DNA from: Ectobius pallidus
Taxonomy: Eukaryota > Arthropoda > Insecta > Blattodea > Ectobiidae
DNA: 64,000 nt
Assembly (NCBI GenBank): GCA_964059195.1
Contig: CAXKWD010000003.1
Coordinates: 198,114,174 to 198,178,173, forward strand
Direction of reading: 5' to 3'
Shown here: in pieces, positions 34,884-45,796 of the stretch
How the letters are laid out: the number at the start of each line of letters is the position of its first letter
Position numbering within the stretch: position 1 is the first letter of the stretch
The notes under the pieces: generated by a model
The model's input: only the letters and a program-made list of their open reading frames with translations
Told to the model about the DNA's origin: nothing
Databases searched by the model: none
Translations under genes and position numbers: made by a program

Positions 34884-35554
34884 AAAGAAAGTGTGCGTGG
34901 AACGCCACGCGACAGAAGTGAAACTTGTTTTTTTAATTTTTTTACTTTTTAAATTTTTTATTATTGATTTCAATTTTAGATTATTGGACTTTTTAATATT
35001 GGGTTTTGGACTTTTTTAATTTTGGATTTTTCTTTGGATTTTTTATTTGGAATTTTTTAAATTTTGGATCTTTGACTTTTTTATGTTTTTGTTTTTTTTA
35101 ATTTTGGATTTTGTAATTTTGGCTTTTATTATTTTTCAATTTTTAGATTTTTGGATTTTAAATTTTAGATATATGGATTTTTTAATTCTGGATTTTTTAT
35201 TTTTTAAATTATGTATTTTTGGATTCTTTGAATTTTTTAATATTGGAATTTGGGATTTTTTAATTTTTGGATCTATGATTTTTTTATTTTTTGGATTTTT
35301 AAATTTTGGATTATCGATTTTTTAATTTTGGCTGTTTAGATTTTCAATTTTGGATTTTTTAATTTTTGATTCCCCATTGAGTATTTTATTTTGTCCTTTA
35401 AATCGTATAGCTGCTGATTACTCCCAATCATTGAGTTGATTGTTTTCTGTGCAGTATGTTCCGTCACACCTCATTAATTTCGTGACGATTTTTGATCGTG
35501 TGACATCTCTCGATTTACCCTCTACCGCGGCTAAAGAAGTTTCACTTCAAAAAG
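34884..35554. repeat. Minisatellite-core element, copy 2 (family R3, inverted)
   Basis: Starts near GTGTGCGTGGAACGCCACGC, passes through a core of TTTTTAATTTTGGATTTT-type units (34920-35370), then ATCGTATAGCTGCTGATTAC, TTTCGTGACGATTTTTGATC and CCGCGGCTAAAGAAG. This is the reverse of 8239-9317 without the LINE piece. Hydrophobic frames of up to 92 codons over the core (IFDFF, ILDFL) come from the repeat and are not genes. Confidence 0.75.
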
Positions 35555-36187
35555 TTATATAAGATCAAGCTGTCTTTCAACGACTACAGTTTTATCTGTA
35601 CAAACATAGTGATTTAATTTCTCCACACCCTCTATTATTGAAGTTTCCGGTATTTATACAGTATTTCCAAATAATAACATTTTGACGTAAAATTAACTCT
35701 TATTAGTCCACTAATTGCTTCATTTTTCAGACTACTTAAATAACGGAGGGTGCGATTTATGTAAAGAAAATCCCTGCTGTTCATTAGATTTTTAGTGTTT
35801 TACGGTGACTTTTATTTTATTCATAACGATAGTTTGAAAAGAAAGCCTTTTTCGTTCACATATGTAAGTGAAAACTGTTTTCCCCCATAATTGTGGTAAA
35901 AAGCTTTCAATTTTCACATTTTTATCCTCCTTAAAATATAATTAAATTCAAACAATAACCAAATGACAGTATGCATATTTATTCAGACTGCCACACTTCA
36001 TTAATTTACCTAAAAATGTTTAATAAGAGAAAGCCCGATTAAAAAATCCAGTTTGCACAAAATGAACTGCAAACTACGGAAACACAGACGGCATAAGTAA
36101 ATTTAAAGATTGAGTTGAAAAGACACATTCATATATTTCGTCACAACCCAAAAGTAGAGATATTGTCACAATATGATACATGTGTAC
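35555..36187. other. No recognised feature
   Basis: AT-rich spacer, nothing identified. Confidence 0.5.
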
Positions 36188-36195
36188 ATGTCATG

Positions 36196-37114
36196 CAGTA
36201 GCGGCTCGTGGCTCAAAACGAAAGTGTGCTGCAAATACTATTTCATACAGCACACTTAAAATATTTGTAAAAATTATTAGTAGGCCTATCTAAACTGCTC
36301 GTCTCTTAATCCATCTCTGGGAACTCTCACGCGATTTTCTCTGCCATAATTATTTTTTTGCTAAATTCTCTCGTCTCGTCGAACGTTGTGTGAGTTGTGT
36401 GACGAGAGAAAATAGCAAAAATTAAAATAAAAATTAATAATAATAATAACAATAATAATAATAAAAATAATAATAATGATAATAAAAATAATAATAATAA
36501 TTAGGGCAGGGAAAATCGCGTGAGAGTTCCCCGAAATGGAATAAGAGACGAGAAAATAGTATTTTTAATGATCGAGGTAGAGGAAGTCGCTTAGTGTTCC
36601 CAGTGCGACAGAATACTTAATCGGGGTTGTGGAATCCGGGTTTTTCTTAATTTAACACATTCGAATTTGGCGGTGAAGATGAAAAGCATTGCTTACTCGC
36701 TACATCACGGTCCCCTACCGTCAGATGGTGGAAGATCTTCTCACATAACTAACAGCGCGCCCGTCGCGCCGGTGAGACGTGAACCTCGAACGTGAACTTC
36801 GGGCTGCCAGCTGCCGCAGCGCATTTTGCAGTTTAAAACTCCCATATACGCCATGCAGTCAAGGTCGAGCATGACTTCACACCCTACGAACGCTGCGCTG
36901 TTTGAAAAATGCATTCACGAGGCGGAAAAGATAATATTCACATTACCGACTCTTGACTCCCAAGCTACCAGCTAAGAAATTCTCGCGTGGACGCGCCAAG
37001 TTCAAAATCCACGCAAAAGAAAATATAATAATGCGTTTGAAAATAACATTATACGACGAGCAGAAAACAAGCTGTGTGCTGCAGCACTGAAGCACATAGG
37101 AGAAACCGCCACTG
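36196..37114 (+). mobile_element. hAT-type MITE (CAGTGGCGGCTCGTGG family), copy 2
   Basis: A 919 bp element starting CAGTAGCGGCTCGTGG and ending GAAACCGCCACTG, with an exact 8-bp duplication ATGTCATG (36188-36195 and 37115-37122). It contains an inverted repeat around an (AAT)n run (36300-36550; GTCTCTTAATCC / GGAATAAGAGAC), also present in the 47324 copy. Non-coding. Confidence 0.9.
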
Positions 37115-37122
37115 ATGTCATG

Positions 37123-37942
37123 TACATGCTGGTTTTAATACCAGACATAAACAGCACACTCTCCATGGGTCTACTAACCGTCAGATTTATAAAGCTCTGC
37201 CAGGTATAGGGGCTTACCCACACCCAGCTGGCAGGCCCCTTGGAGTTCCGTATCGTAATACCTCTGCCAGGGGAGGTTCCAGCAGGAGTTCGGATTCTGC
37301 AGTAAATGGCAACCGTGTAGATGCATCACAGTCGAGCTAAAATGGCTACTTCAAAGTAACCAATATGATAGGGAGAAAGTCAGCATACATTTTCACCAGT
37401 TGTATTTTTTAAGAACATTTATGAGGAATACTAAACATTTTCTGAATAAAACCATCTAGTTTTACTATTATAAAAATATTATCGTAATAGTTTTAAGCAT
37501 AAGAACATTGTATTATTCTAAGTGGATGTTGGCAATATGTTAAGCTGGCCGCGCCTATCATCTCCACCTGCTACGCACGCCTTCGGCAGTAGCACAGGGG
37601 AGGGGCCAGCAGGAACTGGTCTTCATTGTTTGTTTACCTTTAAAATCTGAATTGCAACTTAAATTTGCGATCCCTATATTTGTGAAAAGGGTCCTCCATG
37701 TCGCTTACATATTGCTACGACAACATTCTTCTCGCTTGCTCGTCTATGATTTTCACATAGTTTGCAAACTCCAGCATATCGTCAAAGTTGACGCGGGAAG
37801 TTCGTGCCACGTGGCTTGCAGACGGAAAGCGTGTTGGTGACAGTTCTGGGAGACCGCTAGGGGTTTGCCAGGTAGCAGACCTCTCTCGATCGCTGCCACC
37901 TAGCTAAGCATGCTTACTTGGGGGAGGACTATAGATTCGGCG
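37123..37942. other. No recognised gene
   Basis: Mixed sequence with moderately GC-rich patches (37190-37300; 37550-37620; 37790-37910). Open frames are short and unrecognised. Confidence 0.4.
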
Positions 37943-38085
37943 GTAAGTAACTTGTGAAAAAGGCCTGGAAAATTGTGCTCTCTTCAAATGACTACATTAA
38001 CCGAGACAGGAAAAACACTCTAAGGCGAGTACCTCTCGGCATTTTACTGACCCCGACAGACAGAAAGGCCTGCAGAACCCTGAAA
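37943..38085 (-). pseudogene. Ionotropic receptor fragment (pore/M2 region)
   Basis: The minus strand reads AFLSVGVSKMPRGTRLRVF, then FLSRLM*SFEESTIFQAFF and TSYL. This matches residues 418-460 of the intact IR at 40945-42915 (AFLSVGVISMPNGTRLRVFF...FQAFFTSYL). A stop replaces the Tyr in the M2 helix, and a short deletion removes about 12 bases near the start of the fragment. Nothing before or after it is recognisable. DNA identity is high, so it derives from a close paralogue. Orientation is the same as the intact gene. Confidence 0.85.
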
Positions 38086-38089
38086 AAAT

Positions 38090-39336
38090 CCGTATCCCTT
38101 CTTAATAGGTTAGGACTATTTAACCATATTTTAAATTATACATGTTATCTTGTGATCAATTTAGATGTTTTATTTATTATTTTCACTCGCTATTACATAA
38201 TAATTAATACAATTTAAGTCTCACACTTTCAAATAAAATGTTAAATATAATTACATTTCAAAATACATCAATCATAATAAACAATTTATTCAAATTCCCC
38301 GCCACCTTGAGGTTCATGTTAGACTGAACGAATGTTGAATTGTTCAAGATGTAAAGTCAATTTGATGCTTAGAAGTCAAAGCAATTAAGAATACAAAGAT
38401 ATGATTTTCATGCTCTTTTGTACGGAACTAGGAATCTGACACCTGACTAACTTTGTCCGTGAGCAATTAATGGAATAGATATAATTTAATTATTTTCCTA
38501 CCTTTCACACTTCTCTGTAACTAAAACAAGTGGTAAAGTGTTTTTTTTTTTTAAACTTATGACACAAGTGGTAAGAAGAGATTTTATTTTCCGAGTAGGT
38601 ATATTTGCGATACGAGCTAGTATAGGCGAGGATAGCAATCCTACGAGCAAAATAAAATAATTTTCCAATGTGAATCATGCACTATTTCGTAGACAGGAGT
38701 TAATATTTGTGAAATAATTGATTATAGATTTATTTTAAACACTTAACGTCCATCTCCCGCCTACTATCATGTGCAGAGGGAGAAGATAAAGTGTAGTTAT
38801 TGATTTTCTGGCAACATATTATTCAAGCAACTAATTGAATAAATTAGCAAAAACAATGAAACCAGTAACACAAACAAGAATATAGAATACACAAAGAAAA
38901 CACACTTATCACTCGGTTACAGTTACTGCAATTGTTTATAGATATTTCCTGTGATGTTTTCATTCCAGTGATCGATTATTCACACAAAGCTGTAAACATA
39001 AGGAATGGTGTCGACAACGCCCTTACACCACCAAGTGTGACATTTTTGCGACCAGTGTGAACATTTTAACACTTAAAAAGGCTTAACGATTTTAACATTT
39101 TCAATTTATATCAAACTGTATCTATTCAGTAATCATATGTCGTGGGTAGAGCTAGAAAACAGGATAAACCTAGGTAATATGCTCTTTACCCGATCGGTTT
39201 GAGTAAATCAAGATTTATAAGCAAAATTTCTTTCACATCGGGCTTTATCCGGGTAAATCGCGATCTACCCAAATGTCTCTGGGTAAAGCTGGCTTCTTAT
39301 TTTAGTAGCCTAGGGCTCTTGACATGCGCCATATGG
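38090..39336. other. No recognised gene
   Basis: AT-rich spacer downstream of the IR gene. No open frame beyond the minimum length with any recognisable domain. Confidence 0.5.
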
Positions 39337-39403
39337 TAAGGTTAGGTTAGGTTAGGTTAGGTTAGGTTAGGTTAGGTTAGGTTAGGTTAGGTTAGTTAGG
39401 TTA
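39337..39403. repeat. Interstitial telomere-type array (TTAGG)n
   Basis: About 12-13 head-to-tail TTAGG units (written GGTTA on plus), with one shortened unit (GTTAGTTAGG) near the right end. TTAGG is the telomere repeat of most insects, including cockroaches. The array is short and flanked by ordinary sequence, so it is an interstitial block rather than a chromosome end. Confidence 0.95.
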
Positions 39404-39609
39404 TTTCCAAGTACCATTCAATCGCAATCTGTTCAATCAAGTAACCTACAACCAAAATTTGTTACAATGTTTTTTTTAGCACTAATGCCACAATGTGCAA
39501 CTTCTACTTCCTGTGTTCTTTGTTATTTTGTTAGAAAATCTACTTTTCATTTAAGCTGTTCAATATGAATTTAAAAATTCTAGCTTCCTTCTTGCGAAGA
39601 AACATTGTA
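39404..39609. other. No recognised feature
   Basis: AT-rich spacer. Confidence 0.5.
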
Positions 39610-39775
39610 TTCAGCTGAACCGGAGCCATTACTTCTTCATCAGTAGCTCCTCAGTTTGAATAACGAGGCTGAGTGCACTCCGCTCCAGACCTCCCTACCT
39701 CAGAAAAATCCAAGGAGGTACCGGCGATCGAACGCGGGCCTGCAGATTCATAGGCAGCGTCGCCACCTATAAATT
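39610..39775 (-). mobile_element. SINE fragment (family C)
   Basis: On the minus strand: GGTGGCGACGCTGCCTATGA, a B-box-like CGTTCGATCGC, and AACTGAGGAGCTACTGATGA with GAAGTAATGGCTCCGGTTC. The last two also occur at 12599-12650. Confidence 0.55.
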
Positions 39776-40944
39776 TAAGTCATGCTGTCTGTATGTATAT
39801 GTCTATCTTTTCGTCTGTATATCAGATTTTTACCACTTTTTTCTCAGTACATACCCCAATAATTTTCCTAAATGGCTGCCATTATGTAGGTAGTTGCGAA
39901 AAGGCTTTTAATATTTCATTAATTTCGACTCTTACCCTCAAGTTCACAACCTAATTCATTTCCCTCGAGGTCAACTTGCCTTCCTATCTCCCCTGGCTGA
40001 AGAAAGGCGTTTCTTAAATATTCCGAATTCATCGCAAAATGCCCTAATTTGCTGTCCATGGGAACTATTACATTAGCCTATATATAAATGAAATTGTCCT
40101 TAACTTGAAGGTGCATTCACCCTTTTCTTTTCGTAAATGACACTTCATTCTTGCCTTCTTATCAGTCCAAACAAAAAAACATTTTGCGCATTATAATCAC
40201 CAATTTTATAAAAATTCACTGAAATTGTGTTGTATAACAAGTGGTAGTTACATCACTCTCACTGCAGTTACACCCGACATCTTTTGCTGCTTTGCCGCAA
40301 TCACATTAAATGATTTGTCGCTAATGTATTCTGATCCTAAATTCCTACACACTTTCGCTTTTTATTTTCCACATAGTCTCATTTTTCACATATTTTTCGC
40401 AGCTTTTTCACCATCCACCATGACAGCATCAACTGACAAATATCTGCAATTAGACACGACTATCTGCCTTACCGAGTAGACCATAACATCTCCATATCAC
40501 GTTCCTATTGCTTCCGCGTTGGCTTAGCCCACTCTCTCACTGGAGAAACGGGATCCCTTTAAATTATGAAAACTATCTTTCAAGGATAGACAAAGTAGGA
40601 ACCCACACAGACCTTTAATATTAGGTTTATAATTGACGACTATATGTACTACACAGAAATGGCAATATTTCAAATTTGAAATTTTTTGACATAGATCACT
40701 CTCTCGCTGGATGCCACAAATGTAATTGAGGAACCCACACTTAAGTTTCTAGTTTTTCGAATTCTCATCCGTGATTTTCAAAGTTCTGGTTCTCGCTTCC
40801 AGACAGGCAGTCAGTGAGCTAAACTTTAAGGGATATAAGGGATGTAAGGGATGTAGTGTTTTGTTTAAGGGACGGTATCAGGCCTGACAGATCGTGGTCG
40901 TGAAGTTGTCGAATTGCATGACCCTAAACACAGCACCCATGGTT
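39776..40944. other. Downstream region of the IR gene; nothing recognised
   Basis: A possible AATAAA polyadenylation signal (minus strand) lies near 40371-40376, about 570 bases after the stop codon. It may be chance in AT-rich DNA. An 84-codon plus-strand frame (40225-40479) has no recognisable domain. Confidence 0.4.
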
Positions 40945-42915
40945 TCAAATAAATTTGGAATAAATGACTTCTACAAGAAATACCAACACCCCTAAAACAT
41001 ATCCCATAAGAAGCAAATAGAACGAAACTTTCATATGTGACAAATTGAAAACGAAATACTCATCTTCAGGAGAAAGTTCTATATTTAAAAACTTATACAT
41101 ATCCCGGGTCGCTGAATAAACCCCAAGTGTTGATTTGAAGATGAAATTCTTTTGAAATCTCTCTAATAGTCCGGTGTCCCGCAACTGTCGTAGTAGATCA
41201 TTGATGCGCTTAAAGTATACGCTATCTGTAGGGATAAGGAATACGAATGTGTTAGGCACAGTTAGGTCTCTGACAGAACACAGTTTGTATCCCGGCATCA
41301 CAAGGACTTTAAACATTTCGGCTTGTAAGTCATTAGCAAGTATGCTGACATTTTGTATCTTAGATGAAATTAAAAACAATGATTGAATTGGATCTATCAT
41401 ATGCTCTCTTCCATCCAAATTCTTCACTGAAGTGTACATTCCGTTGAACCTTACTGAATCACAAAATTCATTGTAGCCTCTAAACCAACACCAATTTAAA
41501 AATGAACCAGATTGTGCATAATAAGCGAATCCACTTCTTCTGAACTCTTCGAGTGTATTGATATCACGGGTTTTACCAGGATCTACTAAGTAACTTGTGA
41601 AAAATGCCTGGAATATTGTGCTTACTGCGAATGAGTAGATTAACCAAGACAGGAAAAACACTCTAAGCCGTGTGCCATTTGGCATTGAAATGACCCCGAC
41701 AGACAGAAAGGCCGCCCACAGATTGCAGAACCCTGATGACGTATCATGTGACACTAATCCAGCTGCAAAGTGGATTTCTATCCAGCGTATACACCAATCA
41801 GTCAACCCAGCTAACAGAAATGTTAGACTCATGATGAACCAAACCGGCAAAGTGAAGACCTCATAAAACTTACCCTGTCTTGGATTCGACTTCGGACAGG
41901 GGACATACCATCTTAACTTTGTGTGTATATGCGGTGTGGGATACGAGTGTCTTTTGCCAAATGATTCTGAGAATGTAGTATCCAGAAACAAGGAACCATA
42001 TCCAATATCAAGATAGCTAACATTGTAGTTATTAATTATTTTACTCGTAACAGGAGTTACATTTAGCAAATTGAAGATCTGCTCCAAAATATATTTTTCT
42101 ACCTTCATTATTGAAGTTCCATATTTCGTATATTTTAATACCACAATTGGACAACTGCCGAAGTCTTTAGGCACTTTGTTAGGGAATAATGTTGCATTGT
42201 TTTGAAATCTTCCCACATTTTCCTCTACCCAAGTGTCTATAATCACTGGATGATTGTAGGTGCCACATATCTCCGGAAACCTGTATGGGAACCAAGTGTA
42301 AACATCTATGTGTGCATCAATGTTTCCTCTTCTTCGTTCAGGAAACACAAATATGGTATTTCCGACGCTAGAAAATAGTGCTAGTATATTTGAAGCGTAT
42401 TGTAAAAGCTTTGGCTTATTGATGAGATTAAGAGCAACAGTCACATATTTCTTGGATAACGATTTACTCTCTACTAATATATTCATCTGATCTTTGTAAG
42501 TATTTAATCCATATTTGTCGTTTTTTACTTCCCAGATAAATAAAACACACTGAATTGTTTCAGGATATGACTTTGGCAATTCGTATTCAATTGTTGAATC
42601 TGGATCAGTGTAATTGGTTTGTAACAAGATCAGTTGCCATTTCATGTCATCGTTGAGAGTTTCTGCCAAGGCATCGATGACGCGTTGATAGTTTCTCTTC
42701 AGCGGTTTGAATGCTAGTTGCCGCCTAACTATCTTCGGCGCGTATGCTTCATTTAACGAAGGGAATGTAATGTAGACAGGTTTGTCCGGTGTGAAGTTTC
42801 TGGTTATGATATTCTTCAAACAAAGAACAATATGGCGTTGTTGTGTTTGCAGGACGTCAGAATTTACTGCAACCAGGATGAGAATTAGTGCCAACACTGC
42901 CCACGTTACCTTCAT
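40945..42915 (-). CDS. Divergent ionotropic receptor (IR), intronless
   Basis: Encodes a 656-residue chemosensory ionotropic receptor, a ligand-gated cation channel subunit of the variant iGluR family, expected in the dendritic membrane of sensory neurons. The frame is open for 17 codons upstream (to 42966). I choose the second ATG because it starts a textbook signal peptide (MKVTWAVLALILILVAVNSD) and the same start is kept in the paralogue piece at 49622-49725. Numbering from the upstream ATG: extracellular region to ~369 with CPIVVLKY (272-279) and WYVPCPKS (353-360); M1 ~370-389 (FTLPVWFIMSLTFLLAGL); pore loop ~413-430; M2 ~433-455 ending FQAFFTSYLVDPG; S2 region 465-640; M3 ~646-667. No glutamate-type binding residues are evident, as in other divergent IRs. 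Single exon, stop TGA, no damage. Exact ligand unknown. Co-receptor use (IR25a/IR76b class) is family knowledge, not seen here. Confidence 0.93.
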   Translation of the reverse strand: MKVTWAVLALILILVAVNSDVLQTQQRHIVLCLKNIITRNFTPDKPVYITFPSLNEAYAPKIVRRQLAFKPLKRNYQRVIDALAETLNDDMKWQLILLQTNYTDPDSTIEYELPKSYPETIQCVLFIWEVKNDKYGLNTYKDQMNILVESKSLSKKYVTVALNLINKPKLLQYASNILALFSSVGNTIFVFPERRRGNIDAHIDVYTWFPYRFPEICGTYNHPVIIDTWVEENVGRFQNNATLFPNKVPKDFGSCPIVVLKYTKYGTSIMKVEKYILEQIFNLLNVTPVTSKIINNYNVSYLDIGYGSLFLDTTFSESFGKRHSYPTPHIHTKLRWYVPCPKSNPRQGKFYEVFTLPVWFIMSLTFLLAGLTDWCIRWIEIHFAAGLVSHDTSSGFCNLWAAFLSVGVISMPNGTRLRVFFLSWLIYSFAVSTIFQAFFTSYLVDPGKTRDINTLEEFRRSGFAYYAQSGSFLNWCWFRGYNEFCDSVRFNGMYTSVKNLDGREHMIDPIQSLFLISSKIQNVSILANDLQAEMFKVLVMPGYKLCSVRDLTVPNTFVFLIPTDSVYFKRINDLLRQLRDTGLLERFQKNFIFKSTLGVYSATRDMYKFLNIELSPEDEYFVFNLSHMKVSFYLLLMGYVLGVLVFLVEVIYSKFI

Positions 42916-42966
42916 GGTGAGGCGTACCTGTTGGAACGAGTATACTGAGATGTACCAGCAATACAA

Positions 42967-43368
42967 GTGATAATGTATTGTACACGAATGTCATCAGTCA
43001 TTACTTTGTTATAAGTGTATTCGATCAGCAAAAACAGCTGATGCTTGAATGTTTAGCTTTATCTGTTTTTAAATTACATTAACCGAGAACAAATCATTCA
43101 GTACTTTGCTCTCTGGAATCTTTAATTCACATATTTTTTAAGTTGGGAATATAGCTTTGTACTATCTCAAACATATAACCAATAGCATAATGACATGATG
43201 GCAGATTACTGCTGGAGTTTAAAAAGGGATTGTGCGAAAATGCATTCAAGAATGTCACGGAAAAGAAGCTTCCTTAGTGTCCAGTGATTTGGTTTCATCG
43301 ATGACTTTTCCTTTATCTTTGTATGTAATATAAAATGTGTTTTATATAGCCTATATACAGTATATTAC
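42967..43368. other. Upstream region of the IR gene
   Basis: Should contain the IR promoter. No TATA box or initiator stands out. AATGATTTGTTCTCGG and other AT-rich stretches are unremarkable. Confidence 0.4.
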
Positions 43369-43376
43369 ATTATAAG

Positions 43377-43843
43377 TAGGGGCGGATTTTTATGACCTAA
43401 AAATAGGATATATGCATGCATTTATGACCTAAAAAACATTAAAATATGTCCAATAAAATTTAAAATATAACTTTACCTCTTACACATTGTGTATATTTTT
43501 TTAAAGTTTCATTACAATAGCCTACATTTTATTAAAATATAGTGTTAATTATTTAAAATATCTGTAAATTCTCAAAAAGTATCATTATGCAAAATTTACA
43601 AAATATGAAATGAAACTTCAAAATTTCTTTAATATGCACACAAATATGCCAAAAATATGACCTAAATATGCATATTCGTACTAAATATGCTACAATGGTT
43701 GAAAATTTCCTAAATATGCAGTTATATGCAGAATAAAAGCCGTTTCATTTTCACCAGGATGCTTGGAATCGGGTTTAAATTAGTCGGAAACCTGAAATAA
43801 TGCAAAGGGGGAAAATATGACATGTCATAGAAATCCGCCCCTA
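43377..43843. mobile_element. hAT-type MITE (TAGGGGCGGATTT ends)
   Basis: A 467 bp element starting TAGGGGCGGATTTTTATGAC and ending AGAAATCCGCCCCTA, with an exact 8-bp duplication ATTATAAG (43369-43376 and 43844-43851). Rich in ATATGC and ATGACCTAAA motifs. It lies about 0.4 kb upstream of the IR gene and could influence its promoter. Confidence 0.9.
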
Positions 43844-43851
43844 ATTATAAG

Positions 43852-45055
43852 TAATTGTTATAATTTTTTTAGGCCTATAAAATATTAGTAAAAATTTCGT
43901 GTTTAGTCTTTTATTTGATCCAGGGATTTAACTTAAAATAGTGTAACGTATATTTCACTAAAAACTTTATATCTTAGAAATTTGAATCCATGGCAACAAA
44001 TTCAAATGAAATCAGCTGTTGGCCTGTATAATCTAAGTATTTTAGTTACCCAATTAAGTATTAAAAGAGAGTTCATTAGCGCCTGAATCATCGGGTCGCA
44101 TGCAGGAAGGTTGTTGATTACATTTCGTCTTATTTTAGAGTTGATGGGAAATCATGTGGCAACTTTATATATGGTATTGACCAGGACAAAAATTGCTCCT
44201 TAATTTTTTACTTTAAAGCCTGTGTTTGGTAATGCATCCAAAATTGCTAAAATTGTTCAATTTCCTGTTACTAGACTGGGATTATGAATTCAAATGGGAT
44301 ACATATTTTGGTTTTATCATGATTAAGTTATCCAGGGTAGTTTTTTACTAAAGCAACTATACTACCTACGGTTTTAGAAGGCATATGAGCCGAGCCAATT
44401 CATGCTTGCGACTGCTGCACTGGTGCCAATTGTCGCGTTAGGAAAAATAGGAAACTCAGTTGCCCACGCTTTTGCCGTTTGTGTCCAAACTATGCAACAA
44501 CGCATGTGTAGGATAAGGCAACAGCGCTCCTCTAGTCCCGCCTTCTAAAACCAAAGTGTAAGCGTTGTTTATATGCTAATGATTGTTGTTAGACTTGACC
44601 TCAAACCAATAAGAGATTGGCTCACCAAGGGAAGACTTGTATTTTAAAAATAATTTTATTAGCATGACAAGTCAAGAAATTAGTTAGTAGCTAGTGCATC
44701 TACGCTAGCACGGCAAGTTACCCTGAAGATGACGTACGAATGTCGAGATGTTGTTAAGCTGATGTTAAAATAGTGTAAGGTATATTTCACTAAAACATAA
44801 AGGCTTCATTTTTTAAGATAGAGAGGAAGTGAGTTGTACTGAGAATAAACAAACTACCATTTTCGCGGTGATGACATGCGTTCTCATGTGTGAAGCTGTA
44901 CAACAGCTGCGACTACGACAGCCACACATCTTTGTTTTGAACAGTATCAAACTTGTCTGAGACATATTCTACGCTAGCACTGCAAGTTGCTCTGAAGATG
45001 ACATATGATTGTCGAGATGTTGTTAAGCTGATTTTTTAAAACATAAATATCACTA
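43852..45055. repeat. No gene; diverged direct repeats
   Basis: About 85 bp at 44705-44790 (CGCTAGCACGGCAAGTTACC, GTCGAGATGTTGTTAAGCTG) recur at 44969-45040. TAGTGTAACGTATATTTCAC (43937) recurs near 44770 as TAGTGTAAGGTATATTTCAC. Edges unclear. Confidence 0.55.
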
Positions 45056-45057
45056 TA

Positions 45058-45751
45058 CAGTGAGTCTCACGCAAGAGTTGGCCAATGACGCGGGTTTCTG
45101 CGTCGCGGCGGACATAGCTGCAACTCCCGAGCGATCGGGTGAAATATCTACGCAAATAAAAACGCGATCGGTGTAATGATTCAGGTTCTCACATTTACAG
45201 TTAAAATTACAATGAAAATAACCACGTACCTCATCACAAGAGATGCTAGAAATGTTCTCCACTTGCATCCACACAATACTGGCATCTTTTCAGGAAATTT
45301 TCTTTCACGCGCATAAGTTCAGCTTCTGAGATACAGTTAATTTCTCTTGTGATATTGTCTTTAAGTTCTTCTAATGTATGGGAAATTGACCAATACACTT
45401 TATTTTTCAAGTTTCCCCATAAATAATATTCACATACTGTTAGGAGAACTTAAAGACAACATCACAAGAGAAATTAACTCTGTCTCGGAAGCTGAACTTA
45501 TGCGAGTGAAAGAAAACTTCCTGAAAAGATGCCAGTATTGTGTGGATGCAAGAGGAGAACATTTCCCTCTTGTGATGAGGTACGTGATTATTTTCATTGT
45601 AATTTTAACTATAAATGTGAGAACCTGAATCATTACACCGATCGCGGCTTTATTTGCGTAGATATTTCACCCGATCGCTCGGGAGTTGGAGCTGTGCTTG
45701 CCGCGACGCAGAAACCCGCTTCATTGGCCAACTCTTCCGTGAGACTCACTG
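45058..45751. mobile_element. Palindromic Tc1/mariner derivative with ~310 bp arms
   Basis: Starts CAGTGAGTCTCACGCAAGAG and ends CTCTTCCGTGAGACTCACTG, with TA on both sides. The arms (45058-45370 and 45444-45751) are reverse complements over about 310 bp around a ~75 bp spacer. On plus, the right arm encodes LKDNITREINSVSEAELM, RVKENFLKRCQYCVDARGEH, typical of the C-terminus of Tc1/mariner-class DDE transposases. The left arm holds a degraded second copy, so the element looks like two transposon 3' ends joined head to head. Confidence 0.75.
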
Positions 45752-45796
45752 TATTTATCACAAGTTAATATACCGAAATGTAGTAACACTCATAAC

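Noticed and set aside
35047..35325. 92-codon hydrophobic frame (FDFF, ILDF repeats), looks like a membrane protein
   Set aside because: It lies entirely in the TTTTTAATTTTGGATTTT minisatellite and its inverted copy at 8.7-9.2 kb has no equivalent frame. It is a repeat artefact.
41174..42970. Several plus-strand frames of 60-70 codons over the IR gene
   Set aside because: Antisense shadows of the intact IR coding sequence.
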